A DNA stretch of 64,000 nt, from assembly GCF_009834565.1 (NCBI RefSeq), contig NZ_CP019428.1, forward strand, positions 4,402,001 to 4,466,000. The letters run 5' to 3'. The notes under the pieces were generated by a model. It was given only the letters and a program-made list of their open reading frames with translations, ran no database searches and was not told the origin of the DNA. Shown here piece by piece: positions 40,047-48,735 of the stretch. The stretch comes from Pseudomonas sp. R76 (GTDB taxonomy: Bacteria > Pseudomonadota > Gammaproteobacteria > Pseudomonadales > Pseudomonadaceae). How positions within the stretch are numbered: position 1 is the stretch's first letter; every line of letters begins with the position of its first letter. The position numbers and the translations under genes were made by a program.

Positions 40047-41740
40047 GCGCCGTCTCCACGGGTGACGCGCAGCACTTCTTCCAATGAGGTGACGCCCGCC
40101 AGCGCCTGGCGCAAACCCTCTTCATGCAGGGTGCGCAAACCGGCGCGGCGCGCGGCCTGTTCCAACGTGGCAGCGTCGGCGTGGCGCATCAGCAGGCTGC
40201 GCAGTTCGTCGTTCATCACCAGTAGTTCGGTGATTGCACTGCGGCCGTGGTAACTGCCGGTGTAGAGCATGATCGGGCGCTGGTCGGTCAAGCGATCCAG
40301 GCCATGTTCCTCGATCAACTCCGCTGGCGCTGCAAACGCCACGCGCGTCGCCGGGTCCAGGCGCCGCACCAGGCGCTGGGCGAGAATGCCGCTGACCGTC
40401 GAGGCGATCAGGTAGCTTTCCACGCCCATGTCCAGCAGCCGCGTGATGCTGGCGGCGGCGCTGTTGGTGTGCAGGGTGGAGAGCACGAGGTGGCCGGTGA
40501 GTGAGGATTGGATGGCGATGCGGCAGGTTTCCAGGTCGCGGATTTCGCCGACCATGATCACGTCCGGGTCCTGGCGCACGATGGAGCGCAGCGCGCCGGC
40601 GAAGTCCAGGCCGATGGCCGGTTTGACCTGGATCTGATTGATGCCTTCGAGCTGGTATTCCACCGGGTCTTCGACGGTGATGATCTTGCGCTCGGCGGTG
40701 TTGAGCCGCGACAACGCGGTGTAGAGCGTGGTGGTTTTGCCCGAGCCGGTAGGCCCGGTGACCAGCAGGATGCCGTGCGGGCGCTCGAGCAGGTCGAGGA
40801 ACGCGGCCAGGCGCTGGCCGTCGAAGCCCAGGCTCGGGAAGTCGAACTGCACGGTTTGCCGGTCGAGCAGGCGCATGACCACTGACTCGCCAAAGCTGGT
40901 CGGTACGGTGGACACGCGCAAATCCAGTTCCTTGCCCTGGATGCGCAGCATGATCCGTCCGTCCTGGGGCAAGCGCCGTTCGGCGATGTCCAGGCGCGCC
41001 ATGATCTTCACCCGCGAGATGACTGCCGCCGACGAACTGGCCGGTGGCGCTTCGGCGTCGTGCAGCACGCCGTCCACGCGGTAGCGCACCTTGAGCTGGT
41101 TTTCGAAGGGTTCGATATGGATGTCCGACGCACGCTGTTCCACTGCGCGCTGCAGGATCAGGTTAACCAGGCGAATCACCGGCGCTTCGGAAGCCATGTC
41201 CTTGAGGTGTTCGATATCTTCCAGCGCGCCGCCCTGCTCATCGAGGTTTTCGATCAGGGTGCCCATGGCGGAGCGGCCCTGGCCGTAATAGCGCTCGATC
41301 AGCGTGTCGACTTCCGTGCGCGGGCCGATGGCCAGCCACACCGGCACCTGGCAGGCGTAGGCCAGGGCCTGGAAGGGATAAAGCTGCGCGGGGTTGGCCG
41401 CCAATACGCGCAGGCCACCTTGGGCCCAGCCCATCGGCACTACTTGGTAGTGCCGCATAAAGCGCTCGGTGAGTGCGGGCAACGGGTCGAGCAACGGCGG
41501 TGCGGCATCGGCCAGCAGCAGCGGCGCGCCGAGCAGCTCAGCCCAGGCACGGGCCAGTTCGATTTCCGAGACCAGGCCCAGGCGCGTGAGCAGGCCAAGC
41601 AGGTCGCTGCCGTCGGTGCTCAAGCGCCGGGCGCGCTCCAGGTCGACCGGTTTGAGCCCGGCGTGTCGCATCAGCCACGCGCACACGGAGTCGGTGTGCG
41701 GGATCTGCAGATGGCAGGCATCGATGGGCGTTGACGACAT
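40043..41740 (-). CDS. gspE: Type II secretion ATPase GspE (HxcR-like)
   Basis: A 565-aa cytoplasmic ATPase driving endopilus assembly. N-terminal GspE_N domain (RRLSTDGSDLLGLLTRLGLVSEIELARAWAELLGAPLL), then the ATPase: Walker A GPTGSGKTT, Asp box SRLNTAERKIITVEDPVEYQLEGINQ, Walker B RSIVRQDPDVIMVGEIRD, and His box TGHLVLSTLHTNSAA. The four-Cys zinc motif usual after LAQRLVRRL is absent: that stretch reads DPATRVAFAAPAELIEEHGLD. First gene of the operon. ATG 41740 is followed directly by conserved-looking sequence; ribosome site modest. Confidence 0.93.
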   Translation of the reverse strand: MSSTPIDACHLQIPHTDSVCAWLMRHAGLKPVDLERARRLSTDGSDLLGLLTRLGLVSEIELARAWAELLGAPLLLADAAPPLLDPLPALTERFMRHYQVVPMGWAQGGLRVLAANPAQLYPFQALAYACQVPVWLAIGPRTEVDTLIERYYGQGRSAMGTLIENLDEQGGALEDIEHLKDMASEAPVIRLVNLILQRAVEQRASDIHIEPFENQLKVRYRVDGVLHDAEAPPASSSAAVISRVKIMARLDIAERRLPQDGRIMLRIQGKELDLRVSTVPTSFGESVVMRLLDRQTVQFDFPSLGFDGQRLAAFLDLLERPHGILLVTGPTGSGKTTTLYTALSRLNTAERKIITVEDPVEYQLEGINQIQVKPAIGLDFAGALRSIVRQDPDVIMVGEIRDLETCRIAIQSSLTGHLVLSTLHTNSAAASITRLLDMGVESYLIASTVSGILAQRLVRRLDPATRVAFAAPAELIEEHGLDRLTDQRPIMLYTGSYHGRSAITELLVMNDELRSLLMRHADAATLEQAARRAGLRTLHEEGLRQALAGVTSLEEVLRVTRGDGA

Positions 41741-42004
41741 AAGGTGAGGTGTCTAGTTGCGAGTAAGTATGGCCATTTGGAACTACTGAACACGGGGATG
41801 ACAGTGCCATTAGTTCGCCACGCCGCAGTCGGAGTTAACTGGGTTAATCGACTGGAAGTTGGAAATCTAGTTCCTGAAAACGGGAAACAAACTGAAATGA
41901 ATAGCCACTGGCTGTCCCAGAATTCCGGTACAACCCTTGATTTAAAGCCTTCTCCGCAAGCAGGTCAGGTTTGACTAGTCGCAATTAGCCACTTCGCTAG
42001 TTAT
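41741..42004. promoter_or_regulatory. Promoter region of the T2SS operon, possible Pho half-box
   Basis: 264 bases, more AT-rich than the coding sequence and without a gene. On the minus strand CTGTCAT (41804-41798) is a perfect Pho-box half; the expected second repeat four bases on reads GTGTTCA, a weak match. Phosphate control is known for hxc, hence the note. Confidence is low. Confidence 0.3.
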
Positions 42005-43045
42005 TCAAGTGCTCTCACGCTTAATCAGACGGCAGTCCAAAAGATTCAGGCGTACAACTTCATCTTCAACCGGCAACACACCCAAACTTTCAAGTACGCG
42101 CGTGGCGGCTAATACACCTATTTCCAGGGCGGGCGGTTTTATCGTGCTGAGACTCGGCAAGAGCATTTCAGCAAACGGGTAATCACCAAACCCGAGCACG
42201 GCGCAGTCTTGCGGAATCTTCAGCCCGACGCGCTGCCCCGCCAGCAAACCACCGGCGGCCAGGTTGTCATTGGCGAAGAAGATCGCATCGGGCGGCATGG
42301 CGTGGCTCATCAGCGCCTGCATCGCCTGCTTGCCGGCTTCGAAAGGCGCGAGCTCGGCATCCGGGGCAAACACCCAGGGTTGCAGGCCCAATTCGGTCAG
42401 GGTCGCGGCATAACCGTCGCGCCGCTCCAGTGCGCTGAAGTCGCCCGGGGCGCTGTTCTGCACGAAGGCGATGCGCCGATAGCCCCTGGCATGCAGGTAG
42501 CGTGCGGCGCTGACACCCACGTCGTAGTGGGAGAAGCCAATCTGCAGCGGCTCGCGTTCGGGCACGTAATCCCAGGTTTCCACCACCGGGATGTCCGCCT
42601 CGGCGATCATCCTTTCCGTACCGGCGCTGTGGAAGCGGCTGGTTAGTACCAAGGCGGCCGGTGACCAACCGAGGAACGCGCGCACCGCGCTTTCTTCCTG
42701 CTCGGCGCTGAAGTAGCTGGAGGCCAACAGCAGCTGATAGCCATGGCGGCTGAGGGTGTCGCTGAAACCCTGGATGGTGTTGGCAAAGATCGGCCCGGAG
42801 ATATTCGGAATCACCATCGCCACGATCCGCCCCCGCGCCGAGGCCAACCCTCCGGCCACCAGGTTCGGCACGTAACCCAACTCGGCCACCACCGCGGCAA
42901 TGCGCTCGCGACGTTCGGGCGAGACCTGCTCCGGCTGGTTGAAGTAGCGCGACACGGTAATCGCCGACACCCCGGCTTCGCGCGCCACGGTGTTGAGGGT
43001 GACGCGCCCGGCGCCACGGCGCTTGCGCGGTTTTTCTTCGCTCAA
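42005..43045 (-). CDS. LacI family transcriptional regulator
   Basis: A 346-aa repressor-type regulator. The N-terminal HTH reads VTLNTVAREAGVSAITVSRYFNQPEQVSPERRERI with a hinge helix (YVPNLVAGGLASARG). A periplasmic-binding-protein-like domain follows (GRIVAMVIPNISGPIFANTIQGF; VETWDYVPEREPLQIGFSHYDVG; DAIFFANDNLAAGGLLAGQRVGLKIP). It resembles gluconate-type (GntR) members. The start is a TTG at 43045 with AGGAT upstream. It is divergent from a TonB receptor gene and two overlapping palindromes lie between them, so it probably controls both. Effector unknown. Confidence 0.9.
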   Translation of the reverse strand: MSEEKPRKRRGAGRVTLNTVAREAGVSAITVSRYFNQPEQVSPERRERIAAVVAELGYVPNLVAGGLASARGRIVAMVIPNISGPIFANTIQGFSDTLSRHGYQLLLASSYFSAEQEESAVRAFLGWSPAALVLTSRFHSAGTERMIAEADIPVVETWDYVPEREPLQIGFSHYDVGVSAARYLHARGYRRIAFVQNSAPGDFSALERRDGYAATLTELGLQPWVFAPDAELAPFEAGKQAMQALMSHAMPPDAIFFANDNLAAGGLLAGQRVGLKIPQDCAVLGFGDYPFAEMLLPSLSTIKPPALEIGVLAATRVLESLGVLPVEDEVVRLNLLDCRLIKREST

Positions 43046-43131
43046 GGGACGATCCTGTTAAACACCAAAAGGAATATAGGACTAATTTTTTAGTATTTGA
43101 CGCTCTAAACCAGACCTACCAATAATGCCGA

Positions 43132-43156
43132 TGTTAGCGCTAACAAAGCGCTTTGT
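43132..43156. promoter_or_regulatory. Two overlapping palindromes, likely LacI-type operator
   Basis: TGTTAGCGCTAACA (43132-43145) and ACAAAGCGCTTTGT (43143-43156) are each perfect 14-base palindromes with a central GCGC, sharing three bases. LacI-family operators are palindromes centred on CG. They sit about 90 bp from the divergent regulator and 100 bp from the receptor gene. Confidence 0.65.
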
Positions 43157-43251
43157 CTGCTACTCGCTCGAGCGAATGCCCAAGACACGACACAGGCGCT
43201 GACGGTCGCAGAACCGCAGCGGTTCAGGGCATTTTTTCGAGCGGGCACAGC

Positions 43252-45444
43252 ATGCGCAATTTTCCACGTCACACTCACTTATTGATTCTTGCCGGCCTGA
43301 CCGCACTTCCGGTGCCGGGCGTATTTGCCGCCGACGAACAGGAACCCACGCTCAAGTCCGTGACGGTCACGGCCACTCGGCGCGAAGAGTCACTGCAAAA
43401 AGTCCCGGTTGCGGTTTCGGTACTCGACGGCGAACAACTCGAGCGCGACAACCGCAACGGCGTGGCGAGCATCGCGCAGCAAGTGCCGTCGCTGAACTTT
43501 CGTACCGGCGCATCGAACAAAGACACCTCGTTGTTCGTGCGCGGCGTGGGCACCATTTCCACCTCCCCCGGCGTGGAGCCGACCGTGGCCACGGTGATCG
43601 ACGGCGTGGTCTATGCGCGCCCAGGCCAGGCCACCCTCGACCTGCTGGACCTGGAGCGCATCGAAGTGCTGCGCGGCCCGCAAGGCACGCTGTTCGGCAA
43701 GAACGCCTCGGCCGGTGTGCTGAATATCACCAGTAAGGCGCCGACTGCCGAGACCCACGGCTATATCGACCAGTCGTACTATAGCGGCAATGAAAGCCGC
43801 ACGCGTTTCGGCATTGGCGGCAGCCTGGTGCCGGATGTGCTCAAGGGCTCGATCAGCACGCTGTTCGGCAGTTACGACGGTAATGTGGATAACAAAAACA
43901 ACGGTCAGGAGGTCAACGGCTACAACCACAAGGGCATTCGCGGCAAGCTGGAATTCACCCCCAACGACGAGGTGAAACTGACCCTGATCGCCGACTATAT
44001 GCAGGCCCACGACGACGGCCCGAACGGCGTGGTGAGCAAGTCGCTGACACCTGCGTTTGCCAACGCGCTGAGCCCGGTGCATGCGTCCAGCGACAACCGC
44101 GATATCAACACCGACACCCGCAGCCAAGTCGAAGACACCAACAAGGGGCTGTCGGCGCAGTTGGACTGGAACCTGGGCGACTACACCCTGACCTCGATCA
44201 CTGCCTGGCGCGGCTGGGACAACACCCAGTACCAGGACGGCGACCGCCTCGGCACCATCACCGCCGCGTTCCCCGGCACCGCCGACAAGGGCGACCTGGC
44301 CTTCGATCAATATTCCCAGGAACTGCGCCTGGCCTCGCCCAAGGGTGAGTTCCTGGAGTACGTCGGCGGCCTGTTCTACATGCACGGCAAGGACAAAGAG
44401 ACCTACCAGCGCACACTCACGACCACCACACGCACCGACCGTGGCATCGCCGACTACAACACCACCAGCGACAGCTACGCGGCATTCGGCGAAACCACGC
44501 TGAACTTCACCTCACGTTTTCGCGGCATCGCCGGCCTGCGGTATACCCACGACGACTTGAAATACGATCACCGCCGCGTCTCCACCTCCGCGACCACGGT
44601 CAGCGGCATTCAGCCGGCCACCAGCAGCTCTGGGTCGGTGGACGAGGACGGCTGGTCCGGGCGTCTCGGCGTGCAATACGACATCAGCGACAGCGTCACC
44701 AGCTACCTGACCTATTCACGTGGCTACAAGGGCCCGGCGTACAACGTGTTTTTCAACATGCAGCCACGTGATACCGACGCGCTCAAGCCGGAAACCTCCA
44801 ACACCTGGGAAGCCGGGATCAAGGCCACCAGCTGGAATAATCGCCTGACTACCAACCTCGCGGTGTTCCACAGCGAGTACGACAACTACCAGGCCAACTT
44901 TTTCGACACCGTCGCCGGCCAGGTGGTGACGCGCCTGATCAACGCCGGCAGCGTCAGCACCGAAGGCGTCGAGCTGGATTACGCCCTGCAGGCCACCCAG
45001 CAACTCAAGCTTTCCGGCGCTCTGGCTTACACCCGTGCGCGCATCGATGAATTCGCCTGCCCGGCCGGTGCGGCGGCTACATGCAACGTGAATGGCAAAC
45101 CGCTGCCGTTCAGCCCCGACTGGAAAAGCTACGTGCGCGCCGACTACAGCATCCCGCTGGATAACGGCCTGGATATCGAATTGGGCACCGACTACAGCTG
45201 GCAAAGCGAAGTGCAGTACGACATCAGCCAGAACGTCGACACCAAACAAGGCGCCTATGGCATCTGGAACGCCAGCGTAGCCCTGGCCGATTACAGCAAT
45301 GGCTGGCGCGTGGCGCTGCTGGCGAAGAACCTCGCCGACAAGTCCTATTCGCCACTGCTGGCCAGCGGTGGCAACTACATCTACCGCGCCGTGCCTCGTG
45401 ACGATGAGCGTTACTTCGGCGTGCAACTGCGCAAGGATTTCTAA
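43252..45444 (+). CDS. TonB-dependent outer-membrane receptor under likely LacI control
   Basis: A 730-aa TonB-dependent receptor. Signal peptide MRNFPRHTHLLILAGLTALPVPGVFA; TonB-box region TLKSVTVTATRREES; plug VPVAVSVLDGEQLERD, VARGI-type segments FVRGVGTISTSPGVEPTVATVIDGV, and LERIEVLRGPQGTLFGKNASAGVLNI; barrel ending DDERYFGVQLRKDF with terminal Phe. The closeness to the FyuA/pesticin-type and CirA-like group is visible in the plug. ATG 43252 begins the signal peptide. It is followed after two bases by the LLM monooxygenase gene, so both are one operon. Ligand unknown: carbohydrate-like control but metal-chelate neighbours. Confidence 0.92.
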   Translation: MRNFPRHTHLLILAGLTALPVPGVFAADEQEPTLKSVTVTATRREESLQKVPVAVSVLDGEQLERDNRNGVASIAQQVPSLNFRTGASNKDTSLFVRGVGTISTSPGVEPTVATVIDGVVYARPGQATLDLLDLERIEVLRGPQGTLFGKNASAGVLNITSKAPTAETHGYIDQSYYSGNESRTRFGIGGSLVPDVLKGSISTLFGSYDGNVDNKNNGQEVNGYNHKGIRGKLEFTPNDEVKLTLIADYMQAHDDGPNGVVSKSLTPAFANALSPVHASSDNRDINTDTRSQVEDTNKGLSAQLDWNLGDYTLTSITAWRGWDNTQYQDGDRLGTITAAFPGTADKGDLAFDQYSQELRLASPKGEFLEYVGGLFYMHGKDKETYQRTLTTTTRTDRGIADYNTTSDSYAAFGETTLNFTSRFRGIAGLRYTHDDLKYDHRRVSTSATTVSGIQPATSSSGSVDEDGWSGRLGVQYDISDSVTSYLTYSRGYKGPAYNVFFNMQPRDTDALKPETSNTWEAGIKATSWNNRLTTNLAVFHSEYDNYQANFFDTVAGQVVTRLINAGSVSTEGVELDYALQATQQLKLSGALAYTRARIDEFACPAGAAATCNVNGKPLPFSPDWKSYVRADYSIPLDNGLDIELGTDYSWQSEVQYDISQNVDTKQGAYGIWNASVALADYSNGWRVALLAKNLADKSYSPLLASGGNYIYRAVPRDDERYFGVQLRKDF

Positions 45445-45446
45445 GC

Positions 45447-46778
45447 ATGAGCCGTCACCTGACACTCGGCGCCTTTCTCATGGCGACCGGGCACCACGTC
45501 GCCGCCTGGCGCCACGCGGATGTACCGGCGAATGCCGGGCTGGATTTCGCCCAGTACAAGCGCCTGGCGCAGATCGCCGAGGCGGCCAGGTTCGACGCGC
45601 TGTTCGTGGCCGACAGCATTGCGGCCGCCACGGGTGAGATCGCCAGCCAAATGGCGCGTTCGGATCATTTTGAACCGCTGACATTGCTCTCGGCGCTCAG
45701 CGCGGTGACTGACCACATCGGCCTGATTGCGACGGCGACCACCTCCTACAACGAGCCGTATCATGTGGCGCGCAAATTTGCCTCGCTGGATCACCTGTCC
45801 GGCGGGCGCGCGGGCTGGAACCTGGTGACCTCGGACAATGCTGCCGAGGCGCAGAATTTCGGCCGTGATGAACACCTCGGCCATGGCGAGCGTTACAGCC
45901 GGGCGCGGGAGTTTCATCAAGTGGTGACCGGGCTTTGGGACAGTTGGGAAGACGACGCCTTTGTGCGCGAAAAGGCCAGCGGCCGCTACTACGACCCAGC
46001 GAAGCGGCATGTACTCGATCACGTCGGCGAACACTTTCGGGTCAAAGGCCCGCTGAATGTGGCGCGCTCGCCCCAAGGCCAGCCGGTGATCGTGCAGGCG
46101 GGCTCTTCGGAGGCCGGCCGCGAGCTGGCCGCGCAGACGGCCGAGGTGGTGTTTACCGCGCAGACATCGCTGGCCAATGCGCAGGCATTTTATGCCGACC
46201 TTAAGGGACGGCTGCGCCGCTATGGGCGCGAGGCTGACTCGCTGAAAATCATGCCCGGCGTGTTTGTGGTGGTGGGGCAAACCGAGGCTGAGGCGCGGGC
46301 AAAATTCGAGGCGTTTCAGGACCTGGTCGAGCCCGAGGTGGGCGTTGCCTTGCTGGGGCGCATGCTGGGCAATTTCGACCTGTCCGGCTACCCGCTGGAC
46401 GGGCCGCTGCCGCAGTTGCCGTTGACCGACAGCGGGCAACGCAGCCGTCAGCAATTGCTCAGCGAATTGGCGAGCGCAGAGCACCTGACGCTGGCGCAGC
46501 TGGGGCGGCGGATTGCTGGTGGTCGCGGGCATTACAGCCTGATCGGCACGCCCACGCAGATTGCCGATGAGCTGCAACGCTGGTTTGAAAATGGCGCCGC
46601 CGATGGCTTCAATATTCTGGTGCCGCATCTGCCGGGCGGGCTTGAAGACTTCGCCCAGTGGGTGGTGCCCGAGCTGCAGCGGCGCGGTCTGTTTCGGACC
46701 GAATACGGCGGCCGCACGCTACGGGAAAACCTCGGTCTGGCGCGCCCGGCGAATCGTTTCAAGGCGGTGCAGGCATGA
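45447..46778 (+). CDS. LLM-class flavin-dependent monooxygenase (NtaA/SnaA/DszA family)
   Basis: A 443-aa FMNH2-dependent monooxygenase of the bacterial-luciferase superfamily, NtaA/SnaA/DszA branch. Signatures: LTLGAFLMATGHHVAAWRH, FDALFVADS, FEPLTLLSALSAVTDHIGLIATATTSYNEPYHVARKFASLDHLSGGRAGWNLVTS (a family hallmark, given in full only for orientation), HFRVKGPLNVARSPQGQPVIVQAGSS. Members oxidise chelators such as nitrilotriacetate or sulfur compounds and need a separate flavin reductase, none of which is seen here. It begins two bases after the TonB receptor stop and is followed by a 15-codon remnant, so a downstream gene may have been lost. Confidence 0.9.
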   Translation: MSRHLTLGAFLMATGHHVAAWRHADVPANAGLDFAQYKRLAQIAEAARFDALFVADSIAAATGEIASQMARSDHFEPLTLLSALSAVTDHIGLIATATTSYNEPYHVARKFASLDHLSGGRAGWNLVTSDNAAEAQNFGRDEHLGHGERYSRAREFHQVVTGLWDSWEDDAFVREKASGRYYDPAKRHVLDHVGEHFRVKGPLNVARSPQGQPVIVQAGSSEAGRELAAQTAEVVFTAQTSLANAQAFYADLKGRLRRYGREADSLKIMPGVFVVVGQTEAEARAKFEAFQDLVEPEVGVALLGRMLGNFDLSGYPLDGPLPQLPLTDSGQRSRQQLLSELASAEHLTLAQLGRRIAGGRGHYSLIGTPTQIADELQRWFENGAADGFNILVPHLPGGLEDFAQWVVPELQRRGLFRTEYGGRTLRENLGLARPANRFKAVQA

Positions 46779-46822
46779 AAATCCCGGCGTTGTTATTGGC
46801 GCTGTTAGCCCAAGGCGATTGA
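46775..46822 (+). pseudogene. 15-codon remnant (signal-peptide-like) of a lost gene
   Basis: ATG 46775 overlaps the monooxygenase stop (ATGA) and reads MKIPALLLALLAQGD before TGA. This looks like the beginning of a secreted or membrane protein cut short, followed directly by non-coding sequence and a REP doublet. It could also be chance. Confidence 0.35.
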
Positions 46823-46867
46823 GGTCAAGAAGGCCGTGTGGAGTGTTGAAACCCACTGAGATCAAAA

Positions 46868-46962
46868 GTGTGGGAGCGGGCTTGCTCGCGAAAGCGGTGT
46901 GTCAGTCACGGGATGCATTAACTGACACGCCCTCTTCGCGAGCAAGCCCGCTCCCACATTTT
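46868..46962. repeat. REP doublet (BIME-like)
   Basis: TGTGGGAGCGGGCTTGCTCG faces the exact complement CGAGCAAGCCCGCTCCCACA, with inner TGTCAGT/ACTGACA arms. It lies between convergent genes and could end transcripts from both sides. Confidence 0.85.
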
Positions 46963-46970
46963 GAATGGCG

Positions 46971-47762
46971 TCAGGCGTGAGGTCGGGTGCTTTTCTCGAC
47001 CAGGCACATCGGTGTGCCAGCCACCGGTTCCTGCATGATCTGCACTTGCACATCAAACACCTGGCGCATCAGTTCGGCGCTGATCACTTGGGCAGGCGCG
47101 CCATCGGCGACCAGCTTGCCGGCGTGCATCACCGCCAGGTGGTCGGCGTAGCGGCAGGCCTGGTTGATGTCGTGCAGCACGGTGATCACGGTCTTGCCTT
47201 CGGCGGCAAGCTCGCCCATCAGGTCGAGCAGTTCGACCTGGTGGCTGATGTCGAGGTAAGTGGTGGGTTCGTCGAGCAGTACCACCGGCGCGTTTTGCGC
47301 CAGCACCATGGCCAGCCAGGCGCGTTGGCGCTGGCCACCGGACAGGTCCGCCAAGGCACGGTCGGCCAGGGCGTCCAGTTCCAGGCGCTGCATGGCTTGG
47401 GTCACGTGGGCCTGGTCGTTGCCGCTCAGGCGCCCCCACAGCGAGTTATGCGGGCTGCGGCCATAGGCGACCAATTGGCGCACGCTGACGCCTTCCGGCA
47501 CTGGCAACACCTGGGGCAGAAACGCGATCTGCCGCGCCAGTTCGCACGCGGACAGGCTGGCGTAGGCATGGCCATCCAGGGTCAATGCGCCCTGGGTCGG
47601 CTTGAGGATGCGCGCGAAGGCCTTGAGCAAGGTGGACTTGCCACAACCGTTCGGCCCGATCAACGCAGTGACCTTGCCTGCGGGCGGCGCAAACGACAAC
47701 CCTTGCACAATGCGCGTGGCGCCGTAGCCGATGTCGAGTTGATGTGCTTTTAGAATGCTCAT
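46971..47762 (-). CDS. Iron-chelate ABC transporter ATP-binding protein (FecE-like)
   Basis: A 263-aa ATPase of the FecE/FepC group for metal-chelate import. Walker A is GPNGCGKST; the signature is LSGGQRQRAWLAM; Walker B is PVVLLDEPTTYLD; the switch His is in TVLHDINQACRYAD, a family-specific text. The start ATG 47762 is four bases after the preceding permease stop; the longer frame to 47813 reads into that gene. Last gene of a four-gene minus-strand operon (binding protein, two permeases, ATPase). Confidence 0.93.
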   Translation of the reverse strand: MSILKAHQLDIGYGATRIVQGLSFAPPAGKVTALIGPNGCGKSTLLKAFARILKPTQGALTLDGHAYASLSACELARQIAFLPQVLPVPEGVSVRQLVAYGRSPHNSLWGRLSGNDQAHVTQAMQRLELDALADRALADLSGGQRQRAWLAMVLAQNAPVVLLDEPTTYLDISHQVELLDLMGELAAEGKTVITVLHDINQACRYADHLAVMHAGKLVADGAPAQVISAELMRQVFDVQVQIMQEPVAGTPMCLVEKSTRPHA

Positions 47763-47766
47763 GTCA

Positions 47767-48735
47767 TCAGCCCTTGAACCGTGCCAGCAACCAAAGAAAA
47801 TACGGCGCGCCAATCACCGCCGTCAGAACCCCTGCAGGTATTTCGCTGGGCGCGATCAACGTGCGCCCGAGGGTATCGGCCAGCACCAGCAACAGCGCGC
47901 CGATCAGCATCGCCGCCGGCAGCAGGTACTGGTGATGCCCGCCGACCAGCCGCCGCGCCATGTGCGGCGCGACCAGGCCGATAAAGCCAATCGGCCCGAT
48001 CACCCCGACGCCGAGGCTGGTGAGCACCACCGCGCAGGCCATCGCCAACCAGCGCGTGCGGCTCAGCGCGGTGCCCAGGCTGTGGGCGGCCTCGTCGCCG
48101 AGGGCGATCAGGTTCAGCGGTTTGGCCAGGCACAGGCCCAGCGGGATCAGCAGCAGAAACGGCAGCACCAGCGCGACATGGTGCCAGTTACGGCTCCACA
48201 AACTGCCGGTCAGGGCGAGCAAGGCGGTGTTGATGTCCAGCGGATGGGACAGGATCAGAAACTCGGTGACGCTGGACAAGGTCACCGCAATCGCCACACC
48301 CGACAGCGCAAACCGCACCCCGGAAAAACTCACGCCGGTGTTATACAGCGCCAGCAGCAAGGCGCCACCGGCACCGCCCAGGCACGCCACCAGTGGCAGC
48401 CAGGCAATCGGCAGGTGCGGCCAACTGATGATCGCCACCGTCAGCGCCAACCCTGCGCCTTGAGTAACGCCGAGAATTTCCGGCGAGGCCAAAGGGTTGC
48501 GAATCACACCTTGGACAATCGCCCCGGCAAGGCCGAACGCGCAGCCGGCGAGGATCGCAATGAGGCTGCGTGGCAAGCGGTGGTTCCAGACTTCGAAGTC
48601 GAGGGCGTTGTGGGCCAGCAGGCGCTCCAGCACCGTATCCGGCGTGAGCCACAGCGTGCCGGCGCTGAGGCTGACGAAGGTTGCAACCAGCAGCAAACCG
48701 AGCAGCAGCCATAGGCGTAATCGTGGCTGAGTCAT
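47767..48735 (-). CDS. Iron-chelate ABC transporter permease (FecD-like)
   Basis: A 322-aa permease of the BtuC/FecCD family with about nine to ten TM helices. Family motifs: RLPRSLIAILAGCAFGLAGAIVQGVIRNPLASPEILGVTQGAGLAL, and IGFIGLVAPHMARRLVGGHHQYLLPAAML, where GFIGLVAPHMAR is diagnostic. ATG 48735 overlaps the preceding permease stop (ATGA). With the FecC-like protein it should form a heterodimeric channel for a ferric chelate such as a siderophore or citrate. Confidence 0.92.
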   Translation of the reverse strand: MTQPRLRLWLLLGLLLVATFVSLSAGTLWLTPDTVLERLLAHNALDFEVWNHRLPRSLIAILAGCAFGLAGAIVQGVIRNPLASPEILGVTQGAGLALTVAIISWPHLPIAWLPLVACLGGAGGALLLALYNTGVSFSGVRFALSGVAIAVTLSSVTEFLILSHPLDINTALLALTGSLWSRNWHHVALVLPFLLLIPLGLCLAKPLNLIALGDEAAHSLGTALSRTRWLAMACAVVLTSLGVGVIGPIGFIGLVAPHMARRLVGGHHQYLLPAAMLIGALLLVLADTLGRTLIAPSEIPAGVLTAVIGAPYFLWLLARFKG

